DNA of 64,000 nucleotides, from positions 1,655 through 65,654 of the forward strand of contig MNCI01034067.1 of the NCBI GenBank assembly GCA_015680685.1, given 5' to 3'. Within the stretch, counting starts at the first letter, position 1, and every line of letters begins with the position of its first letter. Made by a program: the position numbers and the translations under genes. Below, in pieces: positions 11,801-22,379 of this stretch. This DNA is from Gnetum montanum (taxonomy: Eukaryota > Streptophyta > Gnetopsida > Gnetales > Gnetaceae). The notes beneath the pieces were generated by a model, which ran no database searches, was not told where the DNA came from, and was given only the letters and a program-made list of their open reading frames with translations.

Positions 11801-11927
11801 TCAACAAGAAGAAAGTTCCATGCATCACATACAGTGATTCATTGGGTGATGACATGGAGGATATGTCTCCATGTGAGAGGTGTGCCTATGAGAATGAGAA
11901 ACAAAGATGCCTGTATGTAGCAACCAC
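8857..11927 (+). pseudogene. E2 gag-protease polyprotein
   Basis: One reading frame from ATG 8857 to the N gap, 1023 codons, broken by about fifteen stops but with no frameshift. Domains in order: an N-terminal HLDEYIPDYTFILHQDE region; an R/H/S-rich linker (residues ~200-290); a retrotransposon gag domain (~residues 300-480) with LQAFHDACALLNIENEW and a WYRSL motif whose Trp is now a stop (9958-9960). Then a coiled-coil-like Glu-rich segment, a CEVCYYDHPKGC knuckle-like motif (~10660), a Pro/Gln-rich stretch, and an aspartic protease with ALLDLGSRVNLIS (~11480-11520) and a flap-side LELADQSITIPLGLVEDI. DLG rather than DSG is usual for Athila-like proteases. Many stops fit C-to-T or G-to-A changes of CAR or TGG codons. 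Confidence 0.88.
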
Positions 11928-12193
11928 NNNNNNNNNNNNNNNNNNNNNNNNNNNNNNNNNNNNNNNNNNNNNNNNNNNNNNNNNNNNNNNNNNNNNNNNN
12001 NNNNNNNNNNNNNNNNNNNNNNNNNNNNNNNNNNNNNNNNNNNNNNNNNNNNNNNNNNNNNNNNNNNNNNNNNNNNNNNNNNNNNNNNNNNNNNNNNNNN
12101 NNNNNNNNNNNNNNNNNNNNNNNNNNNNNNNNNNNNNNNNNNNNNNNNNNNNNNNNNNNNNNNNNNNNNNNNNNNNNNNNNNNNNNNNNNNNN
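11928..12193. other. Assembly gap (266 N)
   Basis: Run of N between the end of the protease and the 3' region of E2. In S and T about 3 kb of pol lies at the corresponding position, so the true gap content is unknown. Confidence 0.95.
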
Positions 12194-12340
12194 GGAAGCT
12201 GAGACAATAAAAATAAGAAGTCTTTGCATGGTGTGGTTCTCACGCATAAAAACACAAAAAAAAAGAGAGTGAGAATTCAAAGCACACCCCTTCAATGAAA
12301 TAAACTTTGGGCTACAAGCACTGGTTATGGAACCAAAAGT
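12194..12340 (+). repeat. 147-bp segment identical to 12729-12875
   Basis: This block lies between the N gap and a single N (12341) and is an exact copy of 12729-12875. S and T have it only once at the downstream position. A misplaced short contig is more likely than a true duplication. Confidence 0.85.
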
Positions 12341-12341
12341 N

Positions 12342-14070
12342 GCCATCCACCATGTAAGTTCGTCCCATAATAAGTGTTCAGATTGATGGTATAAACTGTT
12401 TTCATATTGATTGCTAATGTTTGGCTTTTACCTTTAAGTTACAATGTTGATACTAAGGTATGTTTCTTTTGATATGGCAGGCAATGAGATCACTTCATCC
12501 ATCCATCCATCAAAGTTTATGGTTTCTCTTGGCTTGGAAATATACAGTTCCTTTCTAATAAGAACTTTAACGAATCGGTGACTGGGTATTTCTCAAACTA
12601 AGGAAGGACTCAAGGATTGCAAAGGGTGTGACTTCAAGGGAACTTGATGCTTTTGTGTTGGTCATTCTCTTGGGTGCTTAGATGTTTCTTCTTGAGTTTT
12701 CTTACCGTTCCGATGTTACCCAATTATCGGAAGCTGAGACAATAAAAATAAGAAGTCTTTGCATGGTGTGGTTCTCACGCATAAAAACACAAAAAAAAAG
12801 AGAGTGAGAATTCAAAGCACACCCCTTCAATGAAATAAACTTTGGGCTACAAGCACTGGTTATGGAACCAAAAGTGTTCCCTCTAACTAAGGCCCTTCTC
12901 GCTTCCCATTGCCTCCTTTGTTTCATCGAAATGGTGGTGGCTCTTTGGAGATGCATCCTCATTATCCAAGTGGATGGCTTAACTGAATGCATTGATGCGA
13001 CATCACTAGAAGTGGTTGGTTTGAGGCCGGAGTTGGAATGAGACTTGCCAAGTCACATTAATCATCAAACACACAAGGGGCTGTACACCACCTTGTTCTT
13101 GAGATTCCATTCTATTCTCTTCTCTCCTCTCCATCCTTCTCTCCACTGTCCACCTCATTGCCGGTTGTATCATTAGTGTATCTATTTTGGTTGATGCATT
13201 GTTTTCTTTTCGGTAAATTCTTGCAGTTAAGACTTTAACTCTTGTTCCAAAAGACATTCCCAGAGCCTACGGACTCTCTGAATGTGGGTCTGTTAGGGCA
13301 TTAAGGGCATGAGCCTGCTTTGGGGAGGACCCACTGACATTCCTATTTGGTGCATTCGTTAACTTCTTTTCCTTGAAATTTTGCAATTAATTATTATTTT
13401 GTTCATTACCATCTTGACATCTACTTCATTGATGTTTTCAGTTGTCCCTTTTTATCTATCTTTCTAACGCTACCGGAGGTTCGCGATTAGTCATGGGGGT
13501 ACGAGGCCCACTTTTTTCGATTGTCTCCTAGCCCTGAAATTTTTGATTTTCTTCCTAACCCCTACACATTCGGTAGTCATCAGTAACATCTTCCTAGGTC
13601 CATATCAGCCATACCACAACCTAGCCAATGGACTTACACCGAAGCATGGTATAATTACTTAATGATTCAATTACCCTTGCTAATGTATGGTTGTGTTGTG
13701 TGTGCAGATGGCAATTAAATAAATAGCGGATTGGATTTGGAGCTGGAGCAAACACTTGGAATGGAGCAGCATTGAAGCAGCTATGCAAGGAGCAAGATCG
13801 ATGGCGCGCTTATGGACAAACAACGAAAAGCAAAATCTTGGCGTTGGTAGCAGCAACACTTCTTTCTATCTCTCTCTTTCTCTCAAGCTGCCAACAAAGG
13901 CCTGATGTCATTGTAATAAGGTGTTCACCTTTGTTGTCATGAACACCAGTTTTGTCAAGTCTTTTAATAATGATCCGTTCACATGTCATCCCATTAGTTC
14001 CATTCCCCTCAATAATTCCATACCTACCTGATATTATTGTAAGGAACTCGAGGATGAGTTTTCATTCAGT
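12342..14070 (+). other. E2 3' internal region (family I)
   Basis: Noncoding, homologous to 50641-52200 in T and to the complement of 41191-43000 in S. It contains TGTGTGTGCAG directly before an ATG (13708), with a TTGCTAATG branch-like motif upstream. This is the acceptor-like site shared with ORF2 of family II. A CT-rich run lies at about 13862-13890. No long ORF follows the acceptor. Confidence 0.7.
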
Positions 14071-14072
14071 CA

Positions 14073-14080
14073 TGGGGGTA
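14073..14080 (+). promoter_or_regulatory. Polypurine tract of E2
   Basis: TGGGGGTA directly before the 3' LTR start TGATGA at 14081, after the conserved gatgagttttcattcagtca context. Confidence 0.88.
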
Positions 14081-15017
14081 TGATGAGACGCGATATGCAC
14101 AAGCTGTGATATCATGTCGTCCCCTACAATATCGCTTACACGATATCATGGTCTATCGTCAAATCTATAAATAAGAGGCGGCACTCCCCTCATTTCCCAT
14201 CATAGGCTAGAAGTAGCGAAGCTCTGGCGGATTGATCACCCCAGAGATAGAATATTTTCCATGTGCCCGTAGTAGGAGTCCCCCAAGTGAACGGTTCTTT
14301 ATTCGAGCAGCTTTGTACTTAAACGCAAGTTGTGTACGAAAATAAAGATGACCTTTGTGGATAAACCTTGCAGTACATGGATAGGTTTATTTAATGTTAT
14401 TTATTACTTTCGTAGTAAGCGCGGCATGAGTACGACTTGGTTACGAGCATTGATGAATGTGTACGGCTAACCAAGGAATCAGCTACTCATCATGATTAGA
14501 TTCTCTTACCCTTATCTCATAGAATGTGGGACGAGTACGACTTGATTACGAGAATCTACGGATGTGTACGGCTAGTCAAGAAATTAGCTGCTCGTCACAC
14601 TTAGGCTAGTTAGGTGCCTCAGTACGACTGCTTCGAGCACGTGTGTTACGTGTGGTAATCCCAGTAACGATTAGCATTTGGTAGCCACAGTTGCACAATT
14701 TAGGGTGTGTACGGTAAGTGGGAACGGATGCTGACGCTAGTTAATTTAGACTTAGGACATTAGTTAGAATAGTTAGTTCTCTCAACCCTTCACCCCTTAG
14801 CATAGGAGATAAACCTGAAAAGACCAAAAAAATCATATACCTCGAACATACTTAACCATACACCGTGACAACAACAAGTAAGTCTGGGAAGACAACGAAT
14901 AATTAACCCCAAGTGTTCCATGGGGCGTTTAGGCATTTAGTCTGCGGAGTTCGACCGGATCGCGTGTGCTACGCTCGTTTCGTATGGTTGAGTGTAGGGG
15001 TACCTCGCCACTCATCA
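14081..15017 (+). repeat. 3' LTR of E2
   Basis: Starts TGATGAGACG and ends CACTCATCA, 937 bp. Relative to the 5' LTR it lacks about 35 bp in the GATATC array and otherwise differs mainly by transitions. The ATGGA target duplicate follows at 15018. Confidence 0.93.
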
Positions 15018-15022
15018 ATGGA

Positions 15023-16118
15023 CCTTTGTTACTTCAAGAGTTTGGTCCTATTGAGATTTTTCAACGTTCTCCCAGTTGGCTATTTCTCCTTCTTCTTTTG
15101 TTACCCACTTAATAATCTCTTGGAATTAATGGGTTTGTAGTTGATATAGTTGACCTAGGGCATACATCCCTAGGGTCTCCCTTATTTCATTACAAAGCCC
15201 ATCCATGATGTGATACATTAGCCTTTCCTTGGAGAACCCATGACCTGGGCATTTGTTTAACAAAGAGTAATATCTTTCTAAGGCCATGTCCAAGGGTTCA
15301 TGTTGCCCTTGTTTCCACTCTTGGATTTTTCTCCTCAAGGCTGACACTCTTGCATAAGTTTGATATCTTTCATTGAAGAGTTCTACCATTGTGGGCCAAT
15401 AGCGAATTGGTTTCAGCTTTAAAGACCTATCTCATACTTTTGCTTGGCCAACGAGTATCATAGGGAAGAGCTTAAGTCTTTGCCACCCATTATCAATGTT
15501 GCTCCATGCACAAGCATCGTAGAAGGCTTGTAAATGATGTTGTGGGTCTAAATCATTGCCTATTGAAAACTTGGGAAAGTCATTTAAATCAAGCATGGGT
15601 AGAAAACTTTCCTTACAATGCCTGTAGGATATTTGAACAGCCTCTATTATATGCATTAGGCTCTTAGTGGCTAGCAGGGGTTCATCATCACTGAGTTGGT
15701 TATGAGTTTGTGAGTTGGGATGATGTTGTCTTTGTTCATGTTCCTAATCCTGATTCTTATTTCTACGCCAACCCCTTTAGAAATAGTCATCCATGTCACA
15801 ACTTGATGTTGAAAGAGCAAAGAAAGAGATGGAATTGAAAAAGTCATCATGACTTTTGTAAGTTTCCCAATCATCCCTTGATGTACTCTTGCTACCCATT
15901 GAGAAGGTCCTAGGCCTTACGGGCCCCCTCATTCTAGGGGATGTCCCATCTTCACTAGAGGTGTCTGAGTTGGATGACAGAATTCGTTGAGTATCGTTGG
16001 GGTGTCTATGAACATATGAAATTCCTACATAAGATTGAGTACTCCAAACTCCTTTGTTGGTTCTCCAATGAATTGCCTTGCTAGATGTTGTGTTATCATT
16101 GTCTTGTGAAAGAGACAT
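15023..16118 (-). pseudogene. E1 gag, 5' half
   Basis: The start codon at 16118 opens MSLSQDNDNTTSSKAIHWRTN, shared with E3 gag (MPLLQDYNNATSSEAIHWRTN). After a low-complexity arm comes the retrotransposon gag domain: MLDLNDFPKF near 15600, LQAFYDACAWSNIDN, KLFP, then a decayed WYRSL and WPTMVELFNERYQTYARV. LDMALERYYSLLNKCPGHG and IMDGLCNEIRETLGMYA follow. It is about 45 percent similar by eye to the family I gag domain. Stops and frame changes are present, and the gene is cut at 15023 by E2 and resumes at 7742. Confidence 0.82.
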
Positions 16119-16233
16119 TGTTGTGAATTGTGTGTGACTTAATTGAATTTAATTTCTTTGCCTGAAACATATATCGTTAATACCCTGTTATAGTGATCTT
16201 ATATGATATAACTAATCTAGAGAACTAGCAGCA

Positions 16234-16251
16234 TCCCCGGAAATGGTGCTA
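16234..16251 (-). promoter_or_regulatory. Primer binding site of E1 (decayed tRNA-Asp type)
   Basis: Minus-strand TAGCACCATTTCCGGGGA next to the 5' LTR. It differs from the intact E2 site at a few positions, mostly CpG-type transitions. Confidence 0.8.
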
Positions 16252-16252
16252 A

Positions 16253-17109
16253 TGATGAGTGGCGAGGCACCCCTACGCTTAACCATACGAATATGAGCGT
16301 GTATGCACGATCTGGTCGAACTCTGTGGACAGACTAGTTGTGGCACCTAGATAGTTATACGTTGATCGCAGTTCATTGTCTTCCCACCTGGACTAGTATT
16401 TGCTTTGTCATGTATGGTTTGGTCTAGAGTGAGGTGTATGATGTAATTCCTAACACTAGGCTACTCCTAGAGACAATGGAAAATAATCTTAATTAAACTA
16501 ATAAACAATGGAAAATAAAATCTAAACTAGCCTACATGCGATGAGCATCCATCCTTAATCATCTGGATGCATCTTGGACTTCGTGTACTACTTTTGGGAT
16601 TACCAAGTGCACATTACTCGAAGCACTACTAGATACGCTACTGGGGTACCAAGTAGTCACACTTAAATGTTCGTGATTAAGATGTACTCATTTTGCATTT
16701 AACGACAGAAATAGTAAATGACGATAAAAGAAATATTAACTAAGAAAACAATAAATAATAATTAACAATTAAACAATTAAAAGCTAAGTGAATGTTGCAA
16801 TGATGGAGTAATCTCGATCTTCATTGCTGATTGTGTGCATGTCCAAGTACGTCACACTTGAACAAAGGTTTTGTACAATTACAAGCATCACACTGTGAGC
16901 ATGCACTTGGAAAAAGGAACTGAAAATTAACTAAAAATTAACAAAAAGACTCGACCCTAAGACTTATCGGCAAAAAAGACTCCTCCCTGTGTGCCTGAGT
17001 GCTATATTTATAGGCCAACACAGGAATCACAATATCGTGTATACGATATCATATCCATGCTTCGATATCTTGTACTTGATATCGAGGCCTAGCAAACTAC
17101 GATTCATCA
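16253..17109 (-). repeat. 5' LTR of E1
   Basis: Begins TGATGAGTGG and ends GATTCATCA, 857 bp, followed by GGTCA. It carries the ~155-bp segment missing at the N in the 3' LTR, but a shorter GATATC array (about 17027-17085). Confidence 0.92.
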
Positions 17110-17114
17110 GGTCA

Positions 17115-18170
17115 TGTCAAATTTATGAATGTAACTTTCATGCTAATTCCTGAAAAAAATCTATATTGCATCTCTGATATGAATCATGCTTCTTGTAATC
17201 AATAATTGTTCATCCTCATTATCAGGTATGGTAATCTTAGTTTCTATATCTTACCTATATGGATCATCATCATGTTCTCATTTTGTTCCATTTTGAACTC
17301 ATCTATATGTTCTTATTCTTCTTGGATTAGGCTTCACTATTCTTTTAGTACCAATGTCTAAATCATTTGATTGGAAGATGTCATTAGAGTTAAAATGTTG
17401 ACTCTATCTTTTTCTATGATCTCTTTTCTCATGCCTTACTTCTTTTCTAAGGGTTTTGTATCTCTAAGGTCCTCTTAGTTCATGATCTTCTTCATCTTCA
17501 ATAGGGTGCATTTTTAGCAAGGATCATGTGGTGATGTTCTATGACTCCTCCTTGTTGAATCTGAATGTGGTGTGCTCAATGTGGCATGGAGTAAACCTTG
17601 AAGAAATTGATTAATTCTTGTTAAAGGTTTGAGAGTCCTTGTCCTCTATCTGCTTAGATTCCATCACTAATGAAAGATGGTATTTACCCTTTTTGATGTT
17701 TTTTTCTTGTTTTTTATCTACACTCTACTGGACAAGATCAAGCTTGTAAGGTTTCACCACCTTCTTATTGATGCAATATCCTTTTTCTTCATGATCTAAC
17801 TAGACCTTAGTTATGGTAGCTTGCAGCATAGATAGAGCTACTCTATCAAATGCTTGAACAACATTGTCCATGTGGTTTCTTCATTAGAGTTGTTTATCTT
17901 GGTAGAAGATAAATGTAAAGCCTAGAAAGAATAGGTCATTATGACCATATGTGATGTGAACTTGCTACGATAATTACCATGTCTTAGGATCCACAGGTTG
18001 GGTTCTATCTTCAACATTTCTAGCGAACTTGGGATTATCATACCTATGAGAGAAAGTCATATTAAAAATTAATAATATAGGAAATATAAATCTTTATTAA
18101 CCACTAGAATGATTCTGTATAATCACTACAACTTCTAAAAATCTAATGACTTCCCTAATAATAACACTAA
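17115..18170 (-). pseudogene. E0 gag, 5' part (degenerate)
   Basis: Continuation of E0 beyond E1. The stretch near 17880-17960 matches the complement of the N-terminal gag of S (57570-57650), including the gtagaagataaatgtaaag block. The piece near 17150-17240 matches the gag region just before the LDLNDFP motif of E1. Many stops and frameshifts. A decayed PBS (complement near 18150-18170) precedes an LTR-like end at 18171. Confidence 0.55.
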
Positions 18171-18620
18171 TGATGAGTCATGATCAAGCCTCATACTCAA
18201 CTATATGAGTCTACAAGCATCCTAGTAGATTGTATCGTAACCCATGGAAGGGATAGGTTGAACATTTGGAAGTAACATGGGTTAATCATAGGTTACTACC
18301 TTTCTAGTCACATTCGTAATGAGCTTAAATTTTATGATTAAATGTGATTGAGACATATGATCAATGATGTTATTTGGTCCATATTAACTAAATATAGAAA
18401 TTTACTAAAAATACAAAATAATCTATACTAAGGCTAACTACAAGTGTAAGTAAAATTATAGTAAAGTAGAATTTTTTTTACAAGATGTGTTCTGAAGATG
18501 GAAAATACTAATGTCTCTCATACTATAGAGACTATGAAGAGTTATGAAGCTTTCAATTTTGTTTTACCTAATGATTTATATGAATCATATTGGCGATTGT
18601 TTGGGATCATCAATGTTTTC
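18171..18620 (-). repeat. E0 5' LTR remnant
   Basis: Starts TGATGAGTCA and continues with a recognisable ctcaactatatgag block as in the S LTR (40350-40370), then decays. The right boundary is uncertain; an atcatca near 18611-18617 is only a candidate end. Confidence 0.4.
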
Positions 18621-20119
18621 CTTCGATCTTGTGACTGGGATGATAGGAAATGAAGGTGTTCCTTCAAACTTGAATTTAGGTGTATGCTAGTTTCTGGAAA
18701 CACCAAGGCTTAGATGCTTTCAAATAAACTCACTAGTAATCGAGAAAACTAATCGTAAATGTTGAAATGGTTGGGTTTGTGTATGAAATTGGAATGGGCT
18801 ATTATAAAACAAATTCAGCCAACCTTGTTGAATATTGAGTCATTAAAGATTCATATTTTGTCAAGTCACTTAGTCTATATAGTCCCTATAGTACGTTCCA
18901 TGAAACAAATAAATTTCACCAAAATGCTTAAGCACAATTCTGTAAAAATCTACTCCTAAATTCCCTCAGAGATAAAGATCCACAAGAAAACTAAAAATAG
19001 AGTGAGATTCAATGGATTTTAAAAGAAAGAAGAAAAGAAAGAAGATTTGTGTGAAATCTCAAACATTTAAGTGAGATAAATTGAACATGAGGAAACACTT
19101 CGAAATAAAGCTATTTCAATTCAATTTAACTACCAAAAAATTGTCCAAATCTTTTGAGCTCAATAAGCAATTTCATAAAAGACACTCTTATTAAACTACC
19201 AAAATGCTTTGTAAACAAAAGAAAAAAGCTATTATTTGGCTAATTAAATAGTTGTCAAGAATTGCAAATAATAGAGCTATCAAAAATGATTTAACAATTT
19301 CAAGATTGAAACGTCAAGGAAAAGACTTTAAAAATCGAAAGTATTTCAATTCATCTCAAAATATCAAAAATTTTCTAGATCCTCTAGACTCGAAGAGGCA
19401 CTTTCATAAAGACATTACTATTAAATTGCTCAAGATGTTTTTCAAAAACAACATAAGCTCTTATGTGGCAACCAAATAGAAGTCTAGAATTGCACGAAAA
19501 TAAAGCTATAAGAGCAATCATAAAATCCATTAAATGCCAAGCACAATACTATCTAAACCATTAGCTAAGAAACTAAGACAAAATGAGAAGAAAAGAACTC
19601 ATAAGATTAAAACAAAGAAATTGAATTGTTGATGTAATTAGCAAGCCATTCTTTATAGTAATCTTCAATAATTCTTCCAAGTCCTTGCCCCCCTTTTCTA
19701 TTCTACCCTCTACCCTTGAAGCCTTGAAGCTCTTTTCATAGTAGCTTTTGGGTAGTTCTTACCATCACTATCGAAATATAAGTTATAGTCTCGAGTGTCA
19801 TGTTGGATAACTATCCAAATAACTACCTCTCTTTTTAAATCATAACTTCTTTTTAATACAAAAATATCAGGATATGCACTCTTGGGTATCGTTCCTAATT
19901 AGTCAAACTTAGAAATCATTCTCTTTGAAGTACGATTTCCTCAACTATCAAACACAACTCTGATAAATATCCGTGATACTTTTGAGCAGAGTCTCTCTTT
20001 GCAATAATTCTTCCTCTCTGATACGTTTCCAAAATTAATAGACACAATAACCTGCTGATTCTTCAGTGTAAAACATAAAACGATTGGCTAAACAGAAGTC
20101 AGACACAGATGTGAGCAAT
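18621..20119. other. AT-rich stretch without a gene
   Basis: No supported gene. It contains the imperfect tandem duplication at about 19105-19510 listed separately. Confidence 0.5.
19105..19510. repeat. Imperfect ~235-bp tandem duplication
   Basis: Two diverged copies start near 19105 and 19341. Shared blocks are taaagctatttcaattca / gaaagtatttcaattca, the (c/t)tttcataaa(a)gaca block, the tattaaa(c/t)t block and the ctaattaaatag / ccaaatagaagtc-agaattgca block. Its nature is unknown. Confidence 0.45.
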
Positions 20120-20720
20120 ATGTAAATTGATCATGGGTCGTAGACCTGGGCGAGGCGGAGCAACATGTGGTTGAGTACATCAGGCGCAGAGAAGAAGGGA
20201 CTATGATCAGAAGCCAAGCTCAGATTGCGATGCAGCACATGCCCCTGAGCTATGGCCTGCTAAGCGGCCACTGGAAACACCCTATCCAGAGCAATTCTGG
20301 AAGTAGCTTTCCGCTCGACTGCTTGGCCTTGCAGGCTGTGCTCCATTGAAGCTGCTCCCCATGCTCTATTCCCAGGAAAAGCCGTTGCAGAGCTTCTGGA
20401 ACCGCTGGATACATCAGTGCTTCGACGTACACGGCCACTGCAATCCTAGCACCAAATTTCTTGCACGCATGAGCGACGTTTAGGTGGCCTAGGCCGTGCT
20501 CCACCAATATCACTCCAAGGACAAAATTTCAGGAGGATGCCAAGGTTCAATTCTGAAGGCCAGCAGATCCATGGCGATGGCGCCGTTGGAGGACGACTTG
20601 ATAAGGTACTTGAGCTTGAACCAGCACCAGGTGCCATGGCCACCTTCATGCACCAAAACAAACGAATGCTTGTGCCCAGGCAGAGCCGCTAGGGGTCGCC
20701 TGATTCTCTCCAAAATATTT
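20120..20720 (-). pseudogene. Methylesterase (MES/SABP2-like) alpha/beta hydrolase pseudogene
   Basis: The minus strand from 20713 reads FVLVHEGGHGTWCWFKLKYLI and then AIAMDLLAF. This matches the N-terminal strand and oxyanion region of plant methylesterases and hydroxynitrile-lyase relatives (family pattern HG-x-x-HGAWCW, then ALDLAASG). After a frameshift near 20512 comes ILVEHGLGHLNVAHACKKFG and RIAVAVYVEALMYPAV, matching the nucleophile-elbow helix. The catalytic Ser of GHSLGG is replaced (EHGLGH) and HG has become HE. Further frameshifts follow; a weak NLSLASDHSP may correspond to the EDLALASSLVRP region. It is GC-richer than its surroundings, as expected for a former gene. Active members demethylate salicylate, jasmonate or IAA methyl esters; this copy cannot. 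Confidence 0.75.
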
Positions 20721-22379
20721 CTTCGCGGCGATGCAAAAACGTTATTTGTCTGGCTTTCGGAGTCATGATTCTTCTTCTGTTACTTCGCTTGCAGTAGCCG
20801 CAAAGGAGGTCCTGGTACGGTGAATCACTACATTTGGAGGGCATTCCTTGTTTGGCGAAACGTTGAGTATCAAGACAGTAATCATAGATGAGGAAATTTC
20901 TGCGAACTCATAAGTGACCAAGCTTCTGCGACTCGGACAGAGTACATGGCGATGGCTGATCCCATCAATTGTTTGCTGTTGTGGACACACGAGGCGGATA
21001 TGGATCCTCCAAAGGCATTCGTTGGCCTTGGATTTCTTGTAAGATGAAACGAATGGAGCATTTTTTCAGTCTTCACATTGATTTGATTTAAATCACATAA
21101 AGAATGAATTCATTTACTTTTTTCAGAATTTGGAACAACAGTAACCAAAGTTAACTCTCCAGAATAACCTTTTTAAGTTCTCAACTATTGGAATTGAATT
21201 CTGAACCGAAATTTTCTTTTTCTTAACAATAAACATCAGTGCTCCATCAAATGGTAGAAATGTGGCAACAAATCTCTGTCAAAAGATATTACTTCATGAT
21301 ACATATTTCTATAGATTATCGGATTTGTTCATCCGGATAAGGATTTTACACCAATGATTCAGGTAATTTTTAAACATTTTGAAATTAATGTTTTTCAAGG
21401 TTGCTAATTTTTTTGAATTTTTTTTGTAGATTTGGCCAAATCTAAAATGGTTGATAAATCATTGAATCTTAAGTTTTTATGAATCAACATAATACTTTTA
21501 TTGCTTGGGAATGAAAAGTGGAGTTTGATTCATATTTTATTATTATTATTCTGAAATTCCTTCTTAGATTAAAGTAGCAAATCTCCCTCTTATTTTTCAA
21601 AGTGTTGAAATCGAAATTATTGACAACATTAGCACAATCCTGAAGAGAGTCAAAAACATTACTAGAGAGTGTGCAATGCACACGTTATTTTGTAAAAATT
21701 GATTTACGATAAAAGAAGATAGAAGTAAAACTTAAGGCTAGTAATAAGTGCTTTTCCCAAAAAATTACATAGCAGAATTTGCAAGGATACTATAACAATT
21801 GTTGTCATGAAGGCCATGTTATTAAAATCTATCCTATTCTTAATAAAAAATTTGTTTATGAGAAAAAAAACACTAATTTTAAAGAAAGGCAAATAATTGT
21901 AGTTTTCAGTAGGCATAAATAAAATCTTCTTCAACAAGTTTTCAATATTTTACTGATCCTTTTAATTACAAAGATGCTAGTAAACTCTTAATATCTAAAG
22001 AGAATTGCTCTTTAGGAAAAAAAGAAATTTGTAGCAAGGACAAGCAATGAAAATACTTATGTAGATGGATTTCACTCAATGTAATATAAAAAGAAGAGGC
22101 ATGCAAATATTTCTTTCAATTTAAAAACCCCAAAGATATCTCATTTTCTTTATACTTCTACTACTGTTTCAACTATTTTTTATTAGACAATACTTTTTCA
22201 CTTATTAGTGATATAGATTATGAGACAAATGTTGAGCTTGAAAAATAAAGCATAGATTGTTGAGAAGTACCTTTCAAAATGATATTTATCATCAAATTTT
22301 CTTTTCGTACAAGAAATTTAGATTTCAACTCATGATATTAGTTTTGTTAGTAAATGCATTTTCAAAAGTGCAATATTTT
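20721..22379. other. Stretch without a recognised gene
   Basis: The segment 20760-21080 is still GC-richer and could be 5' flank of the hydrolase pseudogene, but no domain was recognised. From 21080 on it is AT-rich with no supported gene. The last ~160 bp may belong to the LINE that follows. Confidence 0.4.

Larger units (their letters stand above)
7748..15017 (+). mobile_element. E2: family I Ty3/gypsy element with gag-pro but no pol
   Basis: Plus-strand element with LTRs at 7748-8715 and 14081-15017. The perfect 5-bp duplication ATGGA occurs at 7743-7747 and 15018-15022. The PBS is an exact 18-base match to tRNA-Asp. One long gag-protease frame (8857-11927) runs into a 266-bp N gap; beyond the gap only the 3' noncoding region appears. 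RT, RNase H and integrase are missing, either truly deleted or hidden by an underestimated gap. It interrupts E1 gag at a place that reads continuously when E2 is removed, as the intact copy in E3 near 32870-32890 confirms. Confidence 0.93.
3601..17109 (-). mobile_element. E1: family II Ty3/gypsy element (gag + ORF2 remnant), hosting E2
   Basis: Minus-strand LTR retrotransposon. The 3' LTR is 3601-4362 and the 5' LTR 16253-17109, both with TGATGA/TCATCA ends. The 5-bp target duplication GGTCA is seen at 3596-3600 and 17110-17114. A tRNA-Asp type PBS (16234-16251) and a PPT (4363-4371) are in place. The interior carries gag, split by E2 at 7748-15017, a spacer, and the two ends of ORF2. No protease, RT, RNase H or integrase is present. 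Net length without E2 is about 6.2 kb. Flanks at both ends read as E0 gag, so it was inserted into E0. Confidence 0.92.

Noticed and set aside
11671-12346. ORFs spanning the N gap
   Set aside because: Their length comes from translated Ns, not sequence.
12194-12875. True tandem duplication in the E2 3' region
   Set aside because: The copies are 100 percent identical and one is bounded by Ns on both sides, which points to the assembly.
20446-20768. Overlapping ORFs on both strands at the hydrolase relic
   Set aside because: Only the minus-strand frames with hydrolase motifs have support; the rest are open by chance in GC-richer sequence.
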